Shown here: positions 47,640 through 58,935 of the stretch, piece after piece | Position numbering within the stretch: position 1 is the first letter of the stretch | Layout of the letters: each line of letters opens with the position of its first letter | NCBI GenBank assembly: GCA_009809945.1 | Contig: WTPW01001104.1 | Coordinates: 11,310-75,309 of the forward strand | From: Gigaspora margarita | Taxonomy: Eukaryota; Glomeromycota; Glomeromycetes; Diversisporales; Gigasporaceae | Direction of reading: 5' to 3' | DNA: 64,000 nt | The notes under the pieces: model-generated | Told to the model about the DNA's origin: nothing | What the model saw: only the letters and a program-made list of their open reading frames with translations | Databases searched by the model: none | Translations under genes and position numbers: made by a program

Positions 47640-48945
47640 TTGATATTATCAATTCCCTTTATGCAATCTTTTTTGCAAAAATATTTTGATTTTTCTTGAC
47701 AATTTTTAAACTATATTCCTACTAATAAGAAATATAATAAATTAATCAAAACTCTTAAATTCGCTATTAATCAACTTTAATTCAGATTATCTTTAATCTC
47801 TGAACAAGTTAATATCTTATTTGAATACTCTAAATTTTCTGACTTTTCTTGGGAAAATAATAAATCAAATCCTATATCTGAAGATCTTTGGAACAACAGA
47901 CATATCATTGATTAAGGATTTTAAATACCAGTATACCAACCTATTTATTATTTAGAATTTTCTACATCAGATAACTCTCAAAGTATACTCTACCCAACTA
48001 TTGTTAAACCACAAGTCAAATCTCTATTTTAATGTACTTCTACTCCTTATCAGTGTGCAAATTTGAAGCTATATGAAAGAGAATTAAACTATAATATTAA
48101 ATCAACAGACAGTAATAACAACTTATTCAAGTATTAACAACTTCACAGTTTCTCTACCTATTTGGATTAAAGAAAGCTTTATGAATATTGGTCAATCTAA
48201 ACAACAAATAGCTGACTATAATTTCTTATACGAAACTAATTATATAATAAATAAAAAAAATATAAAGAAAGACCTAATCCTAGTTGTTCTGCTTGTTATC
48301 CTATATACGACTATTATATTTCTGACTAATTTTATAGATTTTGGAATTGGTTTTATTTGATCTATAAAGCTGAAAATACCTCTGCTAATACAGTTGATTA
48401 TTTTCAGAAAGTATTTCAATTAAGGAACAACAAAAACTTAACACCTCTTATTCATAATATAATAACTACTATCCAATATCAAAATAATCAACCACCAAAA
48501 GAATTTAACTTAATTGTATCTGAAGTTATTAAAAAGTAGTGACAAACTTGTGGATTCTTGATTCTCCTATACTAACAGAAATAGTAAAAACTGATAATTT
48601 TGATAGTTCAAATGGTGCTATTCATCTAGCAAATAAACCAGAAGAAAAGAATTCTATATTATCTAATATTTCTAATCTAACTATCAATACTTTAAGTAGA
48701 CGAATTGAACAAAACTATTAACAATCACAACAAAGTTTAGAGAATACTCAACAAATTTTAGGTCAAATTAAAGATACTATTGAAGAAAGAGAACCTATTA
48801 AAGAACATATTAAAGAACCTATAGCATCTACTTCTAACAGTAAAAACAACAACTATCAAGCTACAACTTTTGATCATTTAATTGATACCAACAATTTACC
48901 AACTTCTAATAATAGTTTGAATAATAAAAACTCTTGAACAATATT
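47640..48945 (+). pseudogene. Extra ORF between 5' LTR and gag (unknown)
   Basis: Decayed coding sequence, clearest at 48357-48945. One segment reads through NTVDYFQKVFQLRN and is preceded upstream by a CSACYP motif. A second (48539-48718, reading on after a TAA) contains TLSRRIEQ and a Q/E-rich helix-like tail. Stops are TAA and TAG plus a terminal TGA. No family is recognised. It could be a gag N-terminal part or an accessory protein; its place before a separate gag frame favours an additional ORF. Confidence 0.5.
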
Positions 48946-49049
48946 TTTTAACTACTTTAAGGGTAGAGGATATGTAGATCAATTTTCATATGATATGCAT
49001 GGCAAATCAGGACCTTATATAGGGAATAAAAATATGCCACTGATAAAAA

Positions 49050-50262
49050 TTTTTGAAAACACAATTAATTTTTTTCAAAATTTTATATTTTTATAAATTA
49101 AAATATGCTTTTTCTAAAGATATAAAATTTAATAAACATCAAACATCAAAACTCTTTCCAACGATCACTTGGACCAAATTTTTAATGGAAGAAAATGAAA
49201 AGTTTTTTGTTGGAGCGTTGAGTGTATTGCAGGACCTACAGTTTTTACAAAGGTCAACTTTACTCTGAGGGACTCCTTTGATATATTCGGCACGCAAGCC
49301 AGAAGCAACGTCAGAAGAACGAGTGAAACAGCAGGCGGCGCTTTAGTAAACACAAAATTTTGGTAGAGAGACAAAAAATTTCTCTGTCGACGAAGTAACC
49401 TGCGAAAAATGGAGAACAGCAAAAAAATGAGTTTTCTGACCACACACTCCTGTAAATTTTCTACAAGTGATTCCTTCTTTTTCACTTCTCTCGCCTTCCT
49501 GCTGTCTTCCCAAAAATTTTCGACAAAAAGTGGCGATTTGGTTTACCCCCTCCAGAAGATCGGCATTGTTTACTTTCCAAATCTGGATGGACCCGGTAGA
49601 ATGCAACCATGTGACGTGTTTGTTTACAGATATGGTTTTGGTGCTACTCTGTATGACTCTTGCCTAGTCGATGGTATGGTTAATGAGATATCCGAGATTG
49701 GACGTTTGGTTGGAAGAAAATATAAATTAAGGCGTAGCTTTAAAGCAGAGATATGCAATAGTTGCAGTTGTTATATAATTTTTTTTTAAGCCTGGCACAG
49801 GTTATAACAGTGTATTCTCTTTTCTTTTTGTCTTGTTTTGTTTCTTTTGTTAGACTAGCCTTTGTGTTTATACTATGTGGTTTTTTTTCTTTTTTGTTTT
49901 CTCTTCCATTTTTCTTTTGTTTGTTTTTTCTTTTATTTTTTTTCATTTATCGTTTTCTTGGCTTGTGTTTTTCTTTTTTTTACCCCCTCTCCTTATCTTG
50001 CCCTTATTGAATTCCTGGTTACGTAAAGAAATACGAAGGAGAGAAGAAGCCATTTTGGTATGGCACTTAGGCTAGTTTAATATAGCCTCTAGTTTTTAGA
50101 TTTCTCTTCAAATTAGTGCAGCAGGTTGCGCTTGGACACCGTTAAGGCAGCCAGGTGATGTCAGGCTTGCAAATTAGGAGTAAACAGGTGTATCAAATGG
50201 TGGTATACTTCGTATCTTAATAAAGTACTGGCGAGACTAGCCTAAGTGAAAAAAAAAAAAAT
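49050..50262 (+). mobile_element. Poly(A)-ended retroposed insert, GC-richer than host
   Basis: The segment ends in an A13 run (about 50249-50261) preceded 26 nt upstream by AATAAA, as in a retroposed transcript. The left boundary is uncertain (49050-49165). It contains an open frame at 49409-49789 and a polypyrimidine tract. A stretch near 49530-49600 (TACCCCCTCCAGAAGATCGG) is homologous to the minus-strand small ORF at 62340-62510. This suggests a dispersed gene or LINE-like family. Confidence 0.5.
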
Positions 50263-50592
50263 TTAAGAAACAAATTATTTTAAAAAAGTATACTTGTATA
50301 TATTATAAAGTTGCTGCGGTAGCCTCAAATTTGCTGGGGTTACACATAATCGTTAATTTTGATTGGCTAGATCATATGATCATCATATAATTTTTGTAAA
50401 CAAACAATTAATATCCAATTTCTAACTACATATATCTAAGCGAATATCTAACCAATATTAATGATTTTACTACCATTAGAATCACAAATACCTATTCTAC
50501 AACTTCTAAAATGAATTTTAAAATAACTTACTTAATAAAATTTTCTTTAATTTTAAAAAGAAAAAAATTTTGCCATCAAGATCATATGAAAA
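50263..50592. other. Non-coding stretch before gag
   Basis: No gene is seen. A phrase with GTTGCTGCGGTAGCCTC and TTGATTGGCTAGATC may belong to another small element. Confidence 0.35.
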
Positions 50593-51579
50593 ATGATCTA
50601 TGTATCCTCTACCTTTAATGATAAGATTTTTACTAATCTTGTTAGTCAATTAGAAAATTTAAACATGTTTCAAAGAAATGGAAATAATAATAGACCTGCT
50701 CAAAATAATGACTTACTTTATTTTGATGAAGTTAATAGAATGACTAACCTATATATATATGATAACTTCAATCAAGATACTGAAAACAGACAAGTATCTA
50801 TTCAAAATAATGGTGACCAAAATCAAGATAACAATAATAATAATGATAATAATGAAGAAGGGGATCTATTTAACCCTGAAGATGCTTTAAAAACTATCTT
50901 GGAAGAATTAGAAGAAATTATTAAAAATAATACAGAATGAACTCCAATAACTACTAATACAAAAGAATACAAAATGATTGATTTTTCTACTTTTATGGAC
51001 AACCAAGATGAAAACCTAGTTGAATGAGTTAAAGCTTTTATTTGAGTATGTGTTGGCAACAATATCTCTGAAAATCAATAATTGGCTATAGTCTCTAACT
51101 TCTTTAAAGACAATGCTCTTTCATAGTATAATCAAAATTGATTCAGCTTTACTTATTGAAATAATAATACAAATACAAACTACTCCTTCATCCATCTCTT
51201 CTCTAAAAAGTTTAAAGATCCTTTTAAAGTATCTCAATGGCATTATACTTTAAGGAGTAGAAAACAAAAACTAGATAAAACCATTGATGCTTATAACTCT
51301 GCTTTAAAAAAATTATGGTACAAAATTGATTCAAACAACCACTACCCTAAAGTAAATAAAATTTGGCAATTTGTGGATAGCTTGAGACAAGAATTTCAAA
51401 TACCAGTACAATCAGAAAACCCTATAACTATAAGCCAAGCAGTAAACAAAGCCAAAGCTATTGAAGTTGTCTACTCTAAAGGAAGTTCTCTATTAGCATA
51501 CTCTTTACTATCTACAACTTACCAACCACAATTCTTTGATGAATATACTAGTCTAAATCAATCTATTTTATCTATTTAA
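50593..51579 (+). pseudogene. Gypsy gag capsid region with in-frame stops
   Basis: The frame is continuous from 50593 to 51579 except for stops at 50938, 51025, 51043, 51079, 51124, 51139, 51157 and the end at 51577. It starts with an acidic N-terminal domain containing a poly-Asn run. A retrotransposon gag domain follows, with (A)IVSNFFKDNALS, a stop in place of the conserved Trp before YNQN, then FSKKFKDPFKVSQW. Every stop is one transition from CAA, CAG, CGA or TGG, with no frameshift in almost 1 kb. Confidence 0.85.
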
Positions 51580-52445
51580 CCCCAACATAGCTTACATGAT
51601 GATTTAATGGAAGCAGTCCAATATGTTACAAGAACTATGAAAATCAAAACCAAAATAGAACCTTACAATCTTAACAAAATAATCCATCTTAAAACAACAA
51701 TAACAATTATAAAAGTAATAACAATAATAATTATAGAAACAATAATAATTATAATAACAATTATAGACCACCTCGACCAAGAAATAATAATTATTTAAGA
51801 TATAACCAACTAGGACAATTTGTAGCTAATTGTGCTATCTCTTTCTGCACCAATTGTCAACAAATAGGACATGGTAATCAAAATTGCTATTTGACCAAAA
51901 TTGGAGAAATAAGAATAACTATAATAATAATTATAACCAAAATAACAATCACAACAACAATAATAATCGTAATAACAATAATAATTAAAGAAATAATAAT
52001 TACAATAATAATTATTGAATAATAACAATAATAATCCCAACAATAACAACAATAATAATCTTTCTAATAATACAATAATTATAACAACAATAATAATAAC
52101 AATAACAATAATAATAACAATAATAATAACAACAATAACCAACAATGACAACATTTAAACTAGAAATAGTATCTTCAAAAGAAGAGCATGCTATAAAACA
52201 AAAACTCTCAATTAGCAATAATAATGACGTTTATTCATTTTTATTAGATGAAATTGATATATTACTTAATGAAGATAATAACAAAATTAATAATAATAAT
52301 ATCCATAATGAATTTTATAATCTTTGGACAGATTAGAATGAAACAATAAAAATACTTGGAATGAATTCAAATAAAGTCAATTTTAATCTTGAAAATTCAA
52401 ATCAAAAAGACCAAGTCAAAAATATATTATTTACTACTGCTGAAG
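51580..52445 (+). pseudogene. Gag C-terminal region with CCHC zinc knuckle
   Basis: A zinc knuckle FCTNCQQIGHGNQNC (C-X2-C-X4-H-X4-C) is encoded at 51843-51887, the nucleic-acid-binding part of gag. It is bordered by long AAT/AAC runs that would encode poly-Asn in this strand. Large opposite-strand frames here are simple-repeat artefacts. A short frame at 52145-52336 probably belongs to the protease-proximal linker. Confidence 0.75.
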
Positions 52446-52450
52446 TATTA

Positions 52451-52902
52451 CAGTACCGGACAGCGAAAACCATTCACTTTTTTTAGCATTGTTTAAAGTC
52501 TAATAACTTCACAACAAGTAATTATTTTAAAAATCCCTCTTACAAATTTTTTATTTGTAACCTAAACTACAAATCTATAAGACAGATTTTTGATAGCTTG
52601 CTTTTTAAGAAGTTATAAGAGTTTAAAGTTTAGCAACTTTTATAGTAAAGTAGAATTTGGCGTATGACAATTGACCAATCAGATTGCTACTTAATCACGT
52701 GCTTGCAATTTGATTGGTTAATATTTATTATTAAAAATTATATAAAATTCAAAATTTGGCACTTATTATATAAAAAAAATTATTTTTATATTTTTAACCA
52801 ATTATAATTTTGTACACAAAAATTAGCCAATCAGAATCATTATAAAATTCTCAAATTTGGCGCCTTTAAAAAAAAATGGATAGTTTTTGCTGTCTGGTAC
52901 TG
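52451..52902. mobile_element. 452-bp pogo-type MITE in the gag-protease region
   Basis: The termini CAGTACCGGACAGC and (other strand) CAGTACCAGACAGC are flanked by TA (52449-52450, 52903-52904), the pogo/Tc1 pattern. GATTCTGATTGGCTAATTTT is shared with the fragment at 20858. It splits a reading frame that can be followed on both sides (ending GCTGAAG and resuming AAAAAAAAATC). Confidence 0.88.
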
Positions 52903-52904
52903 TA

Positions 52905-53105
52905 GAAAAAAAAATCAATGTTCTTATTGATATGGTTCTAAAGAATGTATAATCGCTAAGCACTTTCTTGACAAAATGGATCAAAATATAGATAAACCAA
53001 GTAATGTTTGAGTTGTAGATATTACTGGTTATAAATATGTTTTTCCAGGACAAGTTAGAAATGTTTCTATTCAACTTGGAACCAAAATTATACTAGTTGA
53101 TATGT
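52905..53105 (+). pseudogene. Aspartic protease-like region
   Basis: Frame segments INVLIDMVLKN, then (after a 1-2-nt shift) IAKHFLDKMDQN and VVDITGYKYVFPGQVRN are read here. Position between gag and reverse transcriptase implies protease. The classical DTGA motif is not clearly seen, so assignment rests on order. Confidence 0.5.
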
Positions 53106-54115
53106 AAATAACAGAATTAGAATATAATATAGTCTTACATCACAAAGTATAATCAAGTACTTATGAAGTACTTGTTAAGTACTCTCTAAATACTTGGTTT
53201 AAGTATTTACTTAATATAAGGTATGTTGAAATTAGTTTAATAAATAATTGAATTAAGTATTTAGTAAGTAATTATAACAAGTACGTAATAATTAATTATA
53301 TTAAGTATTTAATAAGTAATTTTAATAAGTACTTAGTTATATTTAATAAATTGTTTACATTTATTAATATTAATATAAAGTTATTATTTATAAATTATAA
53401 TTATATATATATATAAACAAAGTTAAAATTAAAATTGGTACTAGGGTCAAAATTGTGTAAAAATCATTTTTCATTAGTACCTGAACATAAGTTTATTTGT
53501 AAAATTTTGAGCTATAACAAAAATGAGTAAAAAAATTTTAAATAAAAAATAAAGTTATAATAGTAATTAATAAATATAAAAATCAATTACTTATTTAATA
53601 TTAAATAATTATAGTATATAAATAAGTATTAAAATTAATTATTTATTTAATANNNNNNNNNNNNNNNNNNNNNNNNNNNNNNNNNNNNNNNNNNNNNNNN
53701 NNNNNNNNNNNNNNNNNNNNNNNNNNNNNNNNNNNNNNNNNNNNNNNNNNNNNNNNNNNNNNNNNNNNNNNNNNNNNNNNNNNNNNNNNNNNNNNNNNNN
53801 NNNNNNNNNNNNNNNNNNNNNNNNNNNNNNNNNNNNNNNNNNNNNNNNNNNNNNNNNNNTAGTATATAATAAATATTAAAATTAATTACTTATTTAATAC
53901 TTATTTTTAAAGTATTTAATTTGTATTATAATTAATTACTTACTTAATACTAATAATTATAAGTATCTATAAAATACTTAAAACTAATATTTATCTTGTA
54001 TTAAATAATAATAATAAAAAAATACTTGTTACAAATATATATAAATGCTTATAGAATACTAAGTATTTAAAAAATAATATTAGCAAGTATTTATTTAATA
54101 ATACCATTCAATTTA
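53106..54115. repeat. AGTACTTAATTA-rich inserted repeat with gap
   Basis: AT-rich direct and inverted units (AAGTATTTAATAAGTAATT and the reverse) interrupt the pol frame. It includes the gap 53653-53859. The ends of the insertion are not resolved. Confidence 0.55.
53653..53859. other. Assembly gap (N run)
   Basis: A run of N inside the AGTACTTAATTA-rich insert. Confidence 0.99.
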
Positions 54116-54129
54116 TATAAGATAGTAAT

Positions 54130-55321
54130 TAATTTAATTCCTGATGTAGAAAATGAATATTTGAATAAAGTTCACGCTATTATTGACTACTAATGGAGAA
54201 TTTATAAGTATTGGAATACTAAACAAATTGAATATATTCCAATATCTTGTAAATAGCAAATAGAAGACCCAGATATTGTATATCCAATTAATTTTAAGAA
54301 TTACTATTCTAATCAGAAAATTAGAGAATGAAAATAAATCTTATTAAACCAATCTACACTACTATTCAAGTTGGAGATACTTTCTTTCAACTTGAGGAAC
54401 AATTAGTTGCTAATATAAAAATAGAAAATATAGATAATCCTTTGAATTCACTTCCAGATAAAATATTCAAGTTAATTCAACCAGAAATTAAAGAAATCAA
54501 AGATAAAAAAAAAGAAGACCAAAAAATTTCTATTTTTATTACTGAAGACAAATCAATCTTTATTGGACATAATCTTAATAATCAACAACAACAAATTATA
54601 ATTCAATTATTATTAGAGAATTCAGATATATTCACAACTAAATTTTTTGAACTTCGAAAAACAAATATTGTTTACTATAGAATTAATACTAATGGTTCTT
54701 ATTCTATAAAATAAAGAGCTTATAGAGCCTCTTCTATAGAACAAGACCATATTTAAAAAGAAATTGAAGTCATAGAAAAAGATGGCATCATTTGTAAATC
54801 AGAAAGCTCTTGGAATTCTCTAGTTGTTTTAGTCAAAAAGAAAAATGACAAACTGTGTTTTTGTATTGATTTTAGGAAACTAAATAATATAACAAAGAAG
54901 AACACTTACCCATTATCAAGAATTGATGAAATGTTAGACAATCTTGGGAATGCTAAATAGTTTACTTCGCTTGATTTGACTTTTAAAGATTGGCAAGTTG
55001 AAGTAAAAAAAGAAGACAAAGAGAAAATAGCCTTCATTATGAAATATGGTCTTTATGAGTTCAATGTAATGCCATTTGGACTCTGCAATGCTTTTTCCAC
55101 TTTCTAAAAACTCATGGATGTTGTATTACAACCTGTTTTATAGAAGTAAGCAATTGTATATATTGATGATGTAAATATATATTCCAAATTGTTTGAACAA
55201 TATATAAAAGATATTCAAGAAGTATTCGATCTCATTAAAAATGCTAATCTTAGAATTAATCCTGAAAAATGTCATTTCTGTACTAATAAATGCAATTTCT
55301 TGGACAGAACTCTGAACATTT
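54130..55321 (+). pseudogene. Gypsy reverse transcriptase, interrupted
   Basis: A single frame from 54328 runs to 55371 apart from stops at 54712, 54754, 54958, 55105, 55141 and 55147. Visible RT blocks are FCIDFRKLNNIT, YPLSRIDEML, FTSLDLTF, MPFGLCNAFSTF and the catalytic YIDDVNIYSK. The stops stand at expected Gln or Trp sites (for instance before KLMD and in the block before YIDD). The frame is cut by element Z at about 55322 and resumes at about 56026. Confidence 0.93.
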
Positions 55322-56025
55322 TTCATATAGGTCATAACTGGATTTTGGCCAATTTTGATCTAATTTACTAAAAATAACAAAATTTATTTACTTTAATAAT
55401 TTCTAATTCAGTAATCAGAATTAAATAAACTTTTTTTATTAGATGCGCCTAGGGATGGCAAATGTTTTAAAACATCATGTTTTAAAACATGTTTTAAATG
55501 TTTTAAAACATTTAAATTTTTTAATAAAAAACAATAAAAATCAAATATTTATCTATTAACCAATCAGATTGTAGAATTTAATCACATGATTATAGCATCT
55601 AAAGTAGCTACTATCTAAAGTTGCTACTTTAAATATATAATATTACCTGGTTAGAATTATATACATATATGAAAATTCAATTTTAGAGCTTAATATTAGT
55701 CATATACTACTTTATTCATCTAAAGTAGCAACTTGGATCAATTGCAACTTCAGATTCAACATTTTTATATAATATTTAATAAAAAATACAAAAAATGTTT
55801 TAAAACATGTTTTAAAACATGTTTTAAAACACAAAAAAATAAAAAACATGTTTTTTGCTATCCCTAGATGTGCCTTACTAAGAGCTTCATTTTAAAAAAA
55901 GTTCATTCAAATTGGACTACTGGATGCCAAGATAATTGCCAAAATCTGTTTTTGCTTTTAAATTTTAGGTGTTTTTACTAAAAAGTTTCAAGTATGACCT
56001 CTATACTAGATGTTTAGGTCCTTTT
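55322..56025. mobile_element. Element Z, copy 2, inserted in reverse transcriptase
   Basis: Blocks shared with 44563-44855 (GGATTTTGGCCAATTTTGAT, GATAATTGCCAAAAT, TAGTATAGAGGTCATACTT) identify it in inverted orientation. TGAACA occurs at both junctions (near 55316 and 56026), possibly part of the target duplication. It hosts the MITE at 55450-55866. Confidence 0.7.
55450..55866. mobile_element. 417-bp hAT-type MITE, third nesting level
   Basis: The termini TAGGGATGGCAAA and (other strand) TAGGGATAGCAAA are flanked by GATGCGCC (55442-55449) and GATGTGCC (55867-55874). These 8-bp copies differ by one CpG-to-TpG change. The interior is dominated by the palindromic unit ATGTTTTAAAACAT. It sits in element Z, which sits in the LTR element. 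Confidence 0.92.
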
Positions 56026-56708
56026 TGAACACATAGTTGAAATAAAGGGAATTAAACCTGACTCTCAAAAGGTTGATAAATTAGATAAACTTTTATTTTC
56101 TAGAAATATTTTGCAACTTAGAGCCTTTCTAGGCTTAGTAGCTTATTATTGATGATTTTAGAAAGAATTCCAAAAAGGCTGAAACTTTACTTAAACTATT
56201 TAAAAAGGATAAGGAATTTAAATAGAATTTACCATAGCAAGAAATATTTGATTGGCTTAAGCAATACTTAACTCAATATTCTATATTACAATATCCTGAT
56301 TACTCTGAACCTTTTATATTATTCACTGATGCTTCTTATCAAGGACTAGGTGCAGTTCTATCCCAAATTAAAAATAGTCAAGAGCATGTAATTGCTTACA
56401 CTAGCCATACTTTGATACCAGCGGAACAAAATTATAGTACTGTGGAACTCAAATATTTAGTAGTCATTTGAACTATAAAATACTTTCATCATTATATTTA
56501 TAAATCAAGATTTATCTTAATTACTGATCACAAGGCCTTACAATGGTTATTAAATTCATGCACAATTAATGATAACAAAAGAATTACTAGATGGAGATTA
56601 ACTCTACAAGAATATCAGTTTGATATAAAATATCAAGCTAGTAGCTGAAACAAAAATGCTAATTTTCTATCTTGTCTGCCTAAATATTTAAAAGATAATG
56701 GATAATAA
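56026..56708 (+). pseudogene. Gypsy pol: RT thumb and RNase H
   Basis: It resumes the RT frame (VEIKGIKPDSQKVDKL, then LRAFLGLVAYY) and enters RNase H with FILFTDASYQGLGAVL, the VELKYLVV helix and ITDHKALQWLL. Stops include TGA TGA directly after AYY, where Arg-Arg is common, and TGA before TIKYF, where Trp is usual. One frameshift occurs near 56185. Confidence 0.88.
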
Positions 56709-56749
56709 ACAATATAATTAGCTATACCAATATTTCTCTATTCTAGAAT

Positions 56750-57960
56750 TTGACAAGGATATTACTAAAATAAAAAAATTTCAAATTCAAAAAGAAGCAA
56801 AAGATTATTTATCAAAAATAATAAACTATACCAACGAAATAAAGGGAAGCCACAATGAGTAATCAAATTCGATCAAAAACATTTAATTTTATATACTTTA
56901 CATGATGGACAAGGAGTCATTTAGAAATTATAACTACTTTTAACAAAATAAAAAAATGATATTTCTGGCCTACAATGTATAATAATATTAAAGAATATAT
57001 TCAAACATGTGATATTTGCCAATGCAGAAGACATGAAGTAAAATGACAAAATCTACAACCATTAGAAGTAAAATATCCATTCTATCAAGTTGAAATTGAT
57101 ATTAAAGAACCTTTACTATCTACAAAACAAGACAACAGATATATTATTGTTGCTATGGATTATTTAACTAAATGGTTTGAAGCAAGAGTCATAGCAAATA
57201 TAAAAGCCACAACCGTAACTAAATTTATCTATGAAGATATTGTTTGTTGATATGGAACTTCTACTATATTACTTTCAAATCAAGGATCTAATTTTATGAG
57301 TGAATTAATTAAGAAATTGTGCCAAAATCTTCAAATAAAACATCATAAATCTTTTGTTTACTGATCCCAAACAAATGGAATGATTGAATGGTTTAATAAA
57401 ACTATTGGTAAAGCCCTTGCAAAAATTACAAGTTATAAATACAAGAAATGAGATGTAATCCTACCTTCAGTATTATTAGTTTATAGAACTATAAAGCATA
57501 GAACTACTAAGTTTACTCCATTTTCTCTTATTTATGGGTATAAAGCTAAATTGCTAATAGAAACAATTGTTGAATCTTACTATGAAGAAGAAGTATTATA
57601 TCAAGAAGCGTTATTAAAAGAACATTTGAAATCAAGGATGTTCTAATAAAACAACAAAATAAAGCTTTAGAAAATATACAAATAGCACAACAAATTCAAC
57701 AAAAACACCATGACAAATATATTAAACATGATAAATTAATAATTGGTAACAAAGTTCTAGTTGCCAAATCTTTTCTTAAAAATATATTTTCTGCTAAATT
57801 AGAAGAACAATTTATGAGCCCCTATATAATTTATAATATATTAGATTTTGAGGTTTACAAATTACAAACTCTAGATAGTAAAAAGGTAAAAGATCCAGTT
57901 CATGATGATTGTTTAAAAGTATACTACAACAAAAAAATTAAAGATCTGCCTGTATCTTAA
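56750..57960 (+). pseudogene. Gypsy integrase, decayed
   Basis: The zinc-binding domain is partial (LHDGQGV, CDICQCR). The core frame 56957-57645 is open except for TGA at 56957, 57044, 57248, 57362 and 57449. YFWPTMYNN, AMDYLTKWFEAR, LSNQGSNF and QTNGMIEWFN are visible. The second catalytic Asp of the D,D-35-E triad reads Asn here (SNQG in place of the usual SDxG), itself a G-to-A change, so the enzyme would be dead. A frameshift near 57620 precedes the C-terminal domain (GNKVLVAKSFL, YKLQTLDSKKVKDPV), ending with TAA at 57958. Confidence 0.92.
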
Positions 57961-58089
57961 GTAATTATCACACAAAATTAGAGTACAAGTAGTTAATCAT
58001 ATTACAAGAATTCTTATAAATATACCTTTTATTTAAAAATTTTCTTTAAATTTTTGAATTTTTAAAAATTCTTTTTCAATTTTTTTTAT

Positions 58090-58915
58090 TAATTAATTAT
58101 TATCTCTGATGGATTCTTTGAAATTAAAAAACTTAATTCTAATAAATTTCTCAATAGAAACAATTATAGAGTTTATCACTTTGTAAATGAATGGAAACAA
58201 AATCCCTTTAATAATTAGAGCTTAAATTAAAAGTAATATTTATAAATAATAGCAAGGACCAATTTGAAAGTGATATTAAAGAATTTTTACAAACTCTGCT
58301 TCTTATATCCTCTAAAAATGAGTTTATCTTTTTTACTTTTGATAAAAACACAGAAGCAATATTAGAATTAACTTACCAAAATTATGAAGCAATAATTGAA
58401 AAAATTGATATGAATAAACAAGATAACAATATCATAACCAATAATGAAACTACGATTAATGAAAATGCTATAGATTATAATAAAAAAATTAATCTAGCCT
58501 ATTCTGAAGAAAATGAATCTAGTATTGCCAAAATAACAAGAGATTTGAGTCAAAATTCTGAAGATAACGTATTCATCTCACCTTTTATTGGCAATAATAA
58601 AAAAATGATCCTTAATAAAATTATAAAAACATTTGAACATATAGGCAAAAGCAAATTAAAAAGACTTTCTAGAATTGAAGCCGCTTATTACCTAGACAAG
58701 CTATTTGATAAAATACAAGACATAAAAATATTTAAAAGAAAACTTTAAGAAAAATTTAACAGAAGTAAAGTAAATCGTATAGAACTTTGGGCAAATCGAA
58801 CTTATACTTTATTTCAAAAATATGGCATAGACAAATTATATAATTCATTAAAAACATATATAACAAATATCGAAAATTTAACTTTAACACAATTTGAATA
58901 TTTAATAAGATAAAC
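58090..58915 (+). pseudogene. Accessory sense ORF after integrase (unknown)
   Basis: Coding-like sequence follows pol on the same strand. The best open part is 58410-58748, beginning MNKQDNNIITNNET and including KLKRLSRIEAAYYLDKLFDKI. It continues past a TAA with VNRIELWANRTYTLFQKYGIDKLY and ends at a TAA about 58913. No family is recognised; it is Asn/Lys-rich with predicted helices. Its stop faces that of the antisense ORF 21-23 bp away, a convergent pair. Confidence 0.55.
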
Positions 58916-58935
58916 TTTATTAGACCAAATACAAA

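Noticed and set aside
49762..50075. Hydrophobic ORFs suggesting a membrane protein
   Set aside because: The F/L-rich stretch comes from T-rich simple sequence inside a retroposed segment.
51607..52218. Ile/Leu/Tyr-rich ORFs on both strands
   Set aside because: They are alternative readings of AAT/AAC runs; the meaningful frame there is the gag zinc-knuckle region with poly-Asn.
50938..57451. TGA read as tryptophan (non-standard code)
   Set aside because: TGA stands at several expected Trp sites, but TAA and TAG interrupt the same frames, TGG is also used, and the intact Rab7 and isocitrate lyase genes end in TAG and need no recoding. Decay explains all three.
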